The position numbers and the translations under genes are program-made. 64,000 nt of DNA from Herbaspirillum sp. alder98. GTDB lineage: Bacteria; Pseudomonadota; Gammaproteobacteria; Burkholderiales; Burkholderiaceae_D. Under the pieces are notes generated by a model. That model ran no database searches. It was not told where the DNA came from and saw nothing but the letters and a program-made list of their open reading frames with translations. The stretch is from contig NZ_JAIUCY010000009.1 of NCBI RefSeq assembly GCF_020179755.1, forward strand, positions 62,001 through 126,000, in the 5' to 3' direction. Below, piece after piece: positions 59,238 to 64,000 of this stretch. Position 1 is the stretch's first letter, and every line of letters begins with the position of its first letter.

Positions 59238-60113
59238 TCACGCAGACAGGCGCATCGCGCCCGGGTCGCTGGCGCCGGCGGCGTGGCGCCGTGGCTCGGT
59301 CAATTTCAATGTCAGGCACTTGGCCGCGCCCCCTGCCCGCATGAATTCCGACAACGGCAGTTGATGCACGGTGAAGCCACGGCCCTCAAGCTGCGTGCGC
59401 AAATCCGGCGAGGCCTGGTTGAGCAGCACGTGCTGCCCGGCATTGACGGTATTGCAGGCGAACGCAAGTGCGTCATCTGCCTCGACCACGATACGCCGCT
59501 GGGCCGGCACCCGGCGGGCGATGGCCTGCTGCGATGCCAGATCGAAGGCGCCCGGGTAATACATCAGGTAGCCGCCCTCGAGCGGGCAGAAACAAGTATC
59601 GAGATGATAGAAGCGCGGATCGGCCAATTTCAGCGATTGCACTTCGATATCGAGCCAGCCGGCCACCATGGGCGCGGCGCGCACATCGGTGCGGTGCCCG
59701 TAGCCCATCCACAGCACCTCACCAAGGCGATCGAGCAGGGCATCGCCAGCGCCTTCGAAGGCAATCTCATCCGGCATCCGCAACACCCGCAAGCCTTGCC
59801 CGGCGAACCAGCGCGCAAAGTGCGGCTCTTCGGCCTGGCGTTCGGGGTGCAGAAAGCGCGACAGCACCACCGTGTCGCCCAGCACCAGCCCGGCGTTGGC
59901 GGTAAACACCATGTCCGGCACACCGGGCACGCCAGGCATCTCGCGCACTTCGGCCAACCGGCCCAGTACGTCGCGCAGCGCATGCCACTGGCGCGCCGCG
60001 AGCAGCGGGTCGCCCAGGGCAACATTACCCGCCATCCACGGATTGATCACGTAGGACACCTCGAAATGGGTGGGCGGACACATCAGGAACACATCGTGGC
60101 GGTCGGCTTTCAT
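59238..60113 (-). CDS. DDAH-like amidinotransferase-family enzyme
   Basis: A 291-residue guanidine-modifying enzyme. The early Asp is in DMVFTANAGL, the substrate region in FEGAGDALLD, the catalytic His in YHLDTCFCPLEGGY near 165 and the nucleophilic Cys in AAKCLTLKL near 270. This set matches dimethylarginine dimethylaminohydrolases and related arginine deiminase-like enzymes that hydrolyse guanidines to ureido products such as citrulline. ATG 60113 has GGAG 7 bases upstream; the ATG at 60119 would be too close. It is divergent from an Lrp-type regulator, the likely controller. Confidence 0.85.
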   Translation of the reverse strand: MKADRHDVFLMCPPTHFEVSYVINPWMAGNVALGDPLLAARQWHALRDVLGRLAEVREMPGVPGVPDMVFTANAGLVLGDTVVLSRFLHPERQAEEPHFARWFAGQGLRVLRMPDEIAFEGAGDALLDRLGEVLWMGYGHRTDVRAAPMVAGWLDIEVQSLKLADPRFYHLDTCFCPLEGGYLMYYPGAFDLASQQAIARRVPAQRRIVVEADDALAFACNTVNAGQHVLLNQASPDLRTQLEGRGFTVHQLPLSEFMRAGGAAKCLTLKLTEPRRHAAGASDPGAMRLSA

Positions 60114-60278
60114 CTGCATTCTCCTTGTGATGACTGCGGGCTTACATTTAATTGAACACGCCACACAAGACGGGTTCAATCAGTGCGCACAGGATACTTG
60201 CGGCGACACAAAATGTTCTTGCGTTTTTGTTCTCATAAATCGATATTTATGAATGATTCTTGTACAACAGGGCAAATC

Positions 60279-60746
60279 ATGAACAAATTCGATCGTTTTG
60301 ATCGCATCATTATCGAATCCCTGCAAAAAAATGGCCGCGCCAGCAATGTCGAGCTGTCGGAGAAGGTCAACCTGTCGCCGCCGCAATGCTATCGGCGGGT
60401 ACAGCGACTGGAGCAGGAAGGCGTGATTCGCGGCTATACCGCACAGGTCGAGCCGGGCGCATTGGGATTGGGCGTGATCGCCTTTGTCAGCCTTGGCCTG
60501 GCGCGCGAGCAGTTCAAGCAGGTGCGCAGCGTGGAGCAGGCGATCCGGCAGTTTCCCGAGATACTGGAGTGCTATACCATCTCGGGCGACTTCGATTACC
60601 TGTTGAAAGTAGCGGCCACGGACCTCAAGAGCCTGTCGTCGTTCCTGACCGATCGCCTGATGCAGGTGCCGGGCGTGGCCGGCGTGCGTTCGATGGTGTG
60701 CATGGAAGAAATCAAGGCGGCCAGCCCGTTGCCGGTGCCGGACTGA
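60279..60746 (+). CDS. Lrp/AsnC family transcriptional regulator
   Basis: A 155-residue regulator with an N-terminal helix-turn-helix (RIIIESLQKNGRASNVELSEKVNLSPPQCYRRVQRLEQEGVIRGY) and a C-terminal RAM ligand domain (LECYTISGDFDYLLKVAATDLKSL). Amino acids are the usual effectors. I prefer ATG 60279, with AGGG 6 bases upstream, over in-frame ATGs further up. It is divergent from the DDAH-like gene; the 165 bases between are AT-rich and likely contain their shared operator. Confidence 0.9.
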   Translation: MNKFDRFDRIIIESLQKNGRASNVELSEKVNLSPPQCYRRVQRLEQEGVIRGYTAQVEPGALGLGVIAFVSLGLAREQFKQVRSVEQAIRQFPEILECYTISGDFDYLLKVAATDLKSLSSFLTDRLMQVPGVAGVRSMVCMEEIKAASPLPVPD

Positions 60747-60783
60747 GCCGTCCTGTCGGGCTGGCATCGCCAGCCCATATCCA

Positions 60784-61737
60784 TCAGGCGAAATGCGCCC
60801 CCTCGAGCGCAAACCCCTTGAGAAACTCGCTGGCGGCCAGGCGCTTGCCGCCCGGCTTTTGCAATTCGGTCAGCAACAAGGCCCCGCTGCCGCACGCCAC
60901 CACGATGCCGTTCTGGGCATCGGCTGACAACACAGTGCCGGCTGCGCCCGACGCGGCCGCCGTCACCGGCCTGGCCTGCCACAGCTTGATGACGGCGTCG
61001 CCCACGCGCCCGGTCGCCCCCGGAAAAGGATTGAACGCACGGATCTTGCGCGCCAGCTCTTCCGCCGGCCGGGTGAAGTCGAGCGCGGCTTCTTCCTTGG
61101 CGATCTTGGCGGCGTAGTTGGCGCCGGCCTCGGGTTGCGGCGTGGCCGGCAAGTCACCACGCTCCAGCCGGACCAATGCCTCGACGATCATCCTGCCGCC
61201 CAGCGCCGCCAGCTTGTCGTGCAACGAGCCGGTGGTGTCGTCATCGCTGATCGGCACGCTTTCGATGCTCAGCATCGGACCGGTATCGAGCCCCTCTTCC
61301 ATCTGCATGATGGTGATGCCGGTCTCGGTGTCACCGGCTTCGATGGCGCGATGGATGGGGGCGGCGCCACGCCAGCGCGGCAGCAGCGAACCGTGGATGT
61401 TGATGCAACCCAGCGGCGCGATATCGAGCACGCTGCGCGGCAGGATCAGGCCATAGGCGGCCACCACCATCACATCGTGCGGCGTCGCGTGCAGCAGTGC
61501 ATGCGCCTCGCGCGCCACCTCCGGATATTTTCCGTCCAGCCGCAGCGACACCGGCTGCGCCACCGGCGTGCCATGGCGCAGCGCGCATTGCTTCACCGCC
61601 GAAGCCTGCAGTTGCATGCCGCGCCCGGCCGGGCGATCGGGCTGGGTCAGCACCAGCGTGATGTCATGCCCGGCGGCATAGAGTGCTTCGAGGGCCACCG
61701 CCGCGAATTCGGGGGTGCCGGCATAGATGATCTTCAT
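60784..61737 (-). CDS. fmt: Methionyl-tRNA formyltransferase
   Basis: A 317-residue enzyme that formylates the initiator methionyl-t[22 protein letters not shown] starts the protein, and the catalytic segment [24 protein letters not shown] (Asn, His and the later Asp) lies near 107-130, followed by [16 protein letters not shown]. The C-terminal OB-like domain begins near 207. ATG 61737 has AGGAG 6 bases upstream. The usual def neighbour is absent; an SDR gene precedes it by 14 bases and may share the transcript. Confidence 0.96.
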   Translation of the reverse strand: MKIIYAGTPEFAAVALEALYAAGHDITLVLTQPDRPAGRGMQLQASAVKQCALRHGTPVAQPVSLRLDGKYPEVAREAHALLHATPHDVMVVAAYGLILPRSVLDIAPLGCINIHGSLLPRWRGAAPIHRAIEAGDTETGITIMQMEEGLDTGPMLSIESVPISDDDTTGSLHDKLAALGGRMIVEALVRLERGDLPATPQPEAGANYAAKIAKEEAALDFTRPAEELARKIRAFNPFPGATGRVGDAVIKLWQARPVTAAASGAAGTVLSADAQNGIVVACGSGALLLTELQKPGGKRLAASEFLKGFALEGAHFA

Positions 61738-61751
61738 GTTGACTCCTGGGA

Positions 61752-62552
61752 TTACAGATTGCGTGGCTTGTGCGGGGCCCGTGCGAACACCGCATCGTAC
61801 AACCAGTTGGGCGCCATCCTGAGCACCTTGGCGACGACGCCCATCTGCCACGGAATGACGCGGTAGCTGCGCCCCTCGGCGATGGTCTGCAACGCCCGCG
61901 TGGCAAATTGATCAGGCGGCATCAAGAAAGGCATGCGGTAGGTATTGACGCGCGTCATCGGGGTATCGATGTAGCCGGGGGCGATGGTCACCACCTTGAT
62001 GCCGGCCGCACGCAACTCCACCCGCAGCGACTCGCAGTAACTGATCACCGCAGCCTTGGAGGCGCTGTAGGCCTCGGCCCCCGGCAAGCCGCGAATACCG
62101 GCCACGCTGCCGATGCCGACCAGCCGGCAGCGTCGACGCTGCGCTTCTGGCAGCGACTTCATGCGCGCCACGAAAGGGCTGAAGGTGGCGAAGGTGGCGG
62201 TCACATTGACTGCCATGATGCGCTCGAAAGCGGCCAGGTCTTCGCGAAACTCGGTCAGCGTTCCCTGCGAGATGCCGGCATTGGCGATCACCACATCGGC
62301 GCCGTCCAGCGCCGCGATGAAGTCGTCGGCGGCCGCCTGCAACGCCGCGTGATCGGTGACGTCGAGCACATAGATGCGATGACGCTGCGGCTCGGGCAAG
62401 CTATCGCGCAGAGCCGTCAATTCGCTGGCGCGTCGCGCCACCAGGCCGAGCGTGGCGCCCTGCCCGGCATAGGCGCGCGCCAGCGCCATGCCAATGCCGC
62501 TGGAGGCGCCGGTCAGAAATACCCGCAAGCCGCGGCCATCGTTATGGTTCAT
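61752..62552 (-). CDS. Short-chain dehydrogenase/reductase
   Basis: A 266-residue SDR. The cofactor loop is [19 protein letters not shown] near residue 13, NAG follows in [11 protein letters not shown], and the catalytic Ser and YxxxK are in [21 protein letters not shown]. The extended C-terminus ([20 protein letters not shown]) is typical of membrane-associated SDRs acting on lipids or sugars; the substrate is unknown. ATG 62552 has GGAAGG upstream. Confidence 0.88.
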   Translation of the reverse strand: MNHNDGRGLRVFLTGASSGIGMALARAYAGQGATLGLVARRASELTALRDSLPEPQRHRIYVLDVTDHAALQAAADDFIAALDGADVVIANAGISQGTLTEFREDLAAFERIMAVNVTATFATFSPFVARMKSLPEAQRRRCRLVGIGSVAGIRGLPGAEAYSASKAAVISYCESLRVELRAAGIKVVTIAPGYIDTPMTRVNTYRMPFLMPPDQFATRALQTIAEGRSYRVIPWQMGVVAKVLRMAPNWLYDAVFARAPHKPRNL

Positions 62553-62585
62553 CTTGATCACCTTCCTGGACGCTGCAGCAAATGA

Positions 62586-62620
62586 AAACGGTCCGCGACC
62601 TTGCGGACCGCGGACCGTTT
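62586..62620 (-). terminator. Hairpin after dsbA
   Basis: A perfect 12-bp stem AAACGGTCCGCG with its complement closes an 11-base loop 17 bases after the dsbA stop. The following T content on the minus strand is modest, so termination may be partial and let SDR-fmt be read through. Confidence 0.65.
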
Positions 62621-62636
62621 CTGGTCTGGCAAAAAC

Positions 62637-63344
62637 TTACTTTTTCTTGGCTGCCGGTGCGCTGCTCTTTTCAGCTGCGACCTTGTTGACCAGGTGGTCC
62701 ATGACTTGCAGCGCTGCGGCCTGCTGCATCGATTCAGGCTGGTTGGCCAGCGCCACACCCACTACCGACGGCGAAGTCACGTAACGGCCATCGATGGCGA
62801 TCATCGGCACGCCATCGACCTTGTACGCTTCTTGCAGCTGGGCTGCGCGTCGTGCCTTGGTCTGTACGCCGAACGAGTTATACAGGTCGAGGAATTTCTG
62901 CTTGTCCAGGCCAGCCTTCTCGATATAGGCCAGGATGGTCTTGTCGGTATTGACGCGCTGGTTCTCGACGTGGATGGCGTGGAAGATCTTCGGTGCCAGT
63001 TCTTCGGCGCGGCCCATGGCTTCGAGTGCGTAATACAGCTTCTGCTGCGGCACGAAGGTGTCGCGGAAGGCCACTGGCACCTTCTTGAAATTGATCTTGT
63101 CACCCTGCTTCTTGACCCACGCCGTCAGTGAAGGATCCCAGGCGGCGCAGTGCGGGCAATCGAACCAGAAGAACTCGATCACCTCGACCTTGTTGCCGGC
63201 GACCTCGGTTGGCTGGGCCTGCTCCAGCACGCGGTAGTCGCTGCCCACCTGCGGATTGGCCGGCGACGCGGCGACATTGCCGCTGGCCGACAAGGCCAGC
63301 ACGCCGAAACTGACTGCTGCCAGCAGCTGTTGATAGAAACGCAT
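62637..63344 (-). CDS. dsbA: Thiol:disulfide interchange protein DsbA
   Basis: A 235-residue periplasmic oxidant. The signal peptide (to about residue 26, ASGNVAA) precedes a thioredoxin fold with helical insertion. The redox pair is C63-P-H-C66 in FFWFDCPHCAAWD, and the cis-proline is in VDGVPMIAIDGRY. It oxidises newly exported proteins. The C-terminus is a short Lys/Ala-rich tail. A SPOR protein lies upstream on the same strand, 129 bases away, the order seen in many betaproteobacteria. Confidence 0.95.
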   Translation of the reverse strand: MRFYQQLLAAVSFGVLALSASGNVAASPANPQVGSDYRVLEQAQPTEVAGNKVEVIEFFWFDCPHCAAWDPSLTAWVKKQGDKINFKKVPVAFRDTFVPQQKLYYALEAMGRAEELAPKIFHAIHVENQRVNTDKTILAYIEKAGLDKQKFLDLYNSFGVQTKARRAAQLQEAYKVDGVPMIAIDGRYVTSPSVVGVALANQPESMQQAAALQVMDHLVNKVAAEKSSAPAAKKK

Positions 63345-63473
63345 GTCTTATACCCTTCTGTGATGAATATTAGAAAACCTGGCGAGGAAGTCGGGCGACT
63401 TCCCTGGCCTTCGATATGGCTGGCGACCATCCCCAGTCGCCAGAAACACCCAAAGCCCTTGCTGGCCTTTACA

Positions 63474-64000
63474 TTATTTCGGAATGCGTACGATCGCCGC
63501 ATCGACCCCGTTATCTGACAGCTTGCTGCGGGTACGGTTCATTGTCTCGGCTTGCGTGAAGGGACCGATACGCACCCGATACAGCACGCCGGTATCGGCC
63601 GATCGCTCGGTGACCTTGGCCTCGAAACCGAGCAGCGCCAGGCGTGCCCGCGCGCTCTCGGCATCAGCCTGTTCGCGGAAGGCGCCGGTCTGCAGGAAAT
63701 AAGTCCACTTGTCATCGGCCGCATCGTTCTTGGCCGGCGCGGCCGGCTTGGCATCGGCAGTGCGCGCCTCAGGCTTGGCCGCCGGCGGCGTGACCGGTGC
63801 GGCAGGCGCCACCGGCGGCACCGGTTGCGCCGCAGCGGTGTTGGGCGGCACGGGTGCCGCCGACTGCTGTTGCTCACGGGCGGCATCGCGCGCGATGTCG
63901 CGATTGCCATACAGCGGACGGTTGGGGTCGGCAGCCTGGGCCGGCGTCGGCTCGCTACGGTCGGCGCGGGTCACCTTGTTGACGAAGGGGATCGGCGACT
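63474..64000 (-). CDS. SPOR-domain protein (FtsN/DedD-like), 5' end beyond window
   Basis: The reading frame stays open to the window end. The visible 175 residues are a linker starting SPIPFVNKVTRADRS, a Pro/Ala-rich stretch, and a C-terminal SPOR domain (WTYFLQTGAFREQADAESARARLALLGFEAKV and VLYRVRIGPFTQAETMNRTRSKLSDNGVDAAIVR). SPOR domains bind septal peptidoglycan; this gene next to dsbA is often the FtsN-like one and would have its membrane anchor upstream. A GTG at 63974 could start it, but PFVNKVT just before is conserved in the family, so the gene is partial here. Confidence 0.85.
   Translation of the reverse strand, partial: SPIPFVNKVTRADRSEPTPAQAADPNRPLYGNRDIARDAAREQQQSAAPVPPNTAAAQPVPPVAPAAPVTPPAAKPEARTADAKPAAPAKNDAADDKWTYFLQTGAFREQADAESARARLALLGFEAKVTERSADTGVLYRVRIGPFTQAETMNRTRSKLSDNGVDAAIVRIPK

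Overview
The window reads as a stretch of a high-GC betaproteobacterial chromosome, most likely order Burkholderiales and probably family Oxalobacteraceae. The evidence is a trimeric porin with a typical Burkholderiales signal peptide, a coaX-birA pair, a GTP-type PEP carboxykinase, a second stand-alone fusA, and the rpmH-rnpA-yidD-yidC-mnmE cluster. I cannot fix the genus. About 60 genes are packed tightly with few gaps. I found no insertion sequence, prophage, CRISPR array or rRNA operon; there is one tRNA gene (Asp).

Layout. 1-5.9 kb: tail of dapF, then a Sel1-repeat protein and a porin inserted ahead of DUF484-xerC, then a Fur-family regulator. 5.9-15 kb: HAD nucleotidase, TraB/GumN protein, argB, SPOR protein, coaX-birA, VanZ protein, small ferredoxin, alpha/beta hydrolase, and a D,D-carboxypeptidase. 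15-21.9 kb: ahpF and ahpC (peroxide defence), pckG (gluconeogenesis), a 2-hydroxyacid dehydrogenase and an unknown protein. 22-26.6 kb: a half-size asparaginase, then a Fur-box-controlled iron-uptake unit (FecI-like sigma factor, FecR-like regulator, TonB-dependent receptor). 26.6-29.4 kb: LysR regulator/YeiH exporter pair, a long inverted repeat and an SRPBCC protein. 29.5-37 kb: Rep helicase, a two-gene amino-acid ABC transporter without its ATPase, a flavoprotein, slyX, dinB and rdgC. 37-41 kb: TetR regulator, fusA, tRNA-Asp, nitroreductase. 41.5-45.7 kb: mnmE, yidC, yidD, rnpA and rpmH, the cluster that normally flanks dnaA/oriC. Here it is followed by a 1-kb low-GC gap and then prkA-yeaH-spoVR (46.7-51.5 kb) instead of dnaA. 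51.5-64 kb: Lon-N-like protein, MarC, MFS transporter, WGR-like protein, metH divergent from an SAH/MTA-nucleosidase-like gene, a DDAH-like enzyme divergent from an Lrp regulator, fmt, SDR, dsbA and a SPOR protein cut by the window end.

How genes connect. metH and the nucleosidase face each other across the methyl cycle. ahpC/ahpF form one peroxidase system. FecI/FecR/receptor form a surface-signalling iron system. rpmH through mnmE serve translation, membrane insertion and tRNA modification. prkA-yeaH-spoVR is the conserved stress/starvation kinase module. Most of the window is housekeeping. The more unusual signals are the displaced rpmH cluster with its low-GC gap, a terminator-like hairpin in the metH leader, a 174-bp long-hairpin repeat, and several intergenic palindromes. 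I did not find a convincing new multi-gene system.
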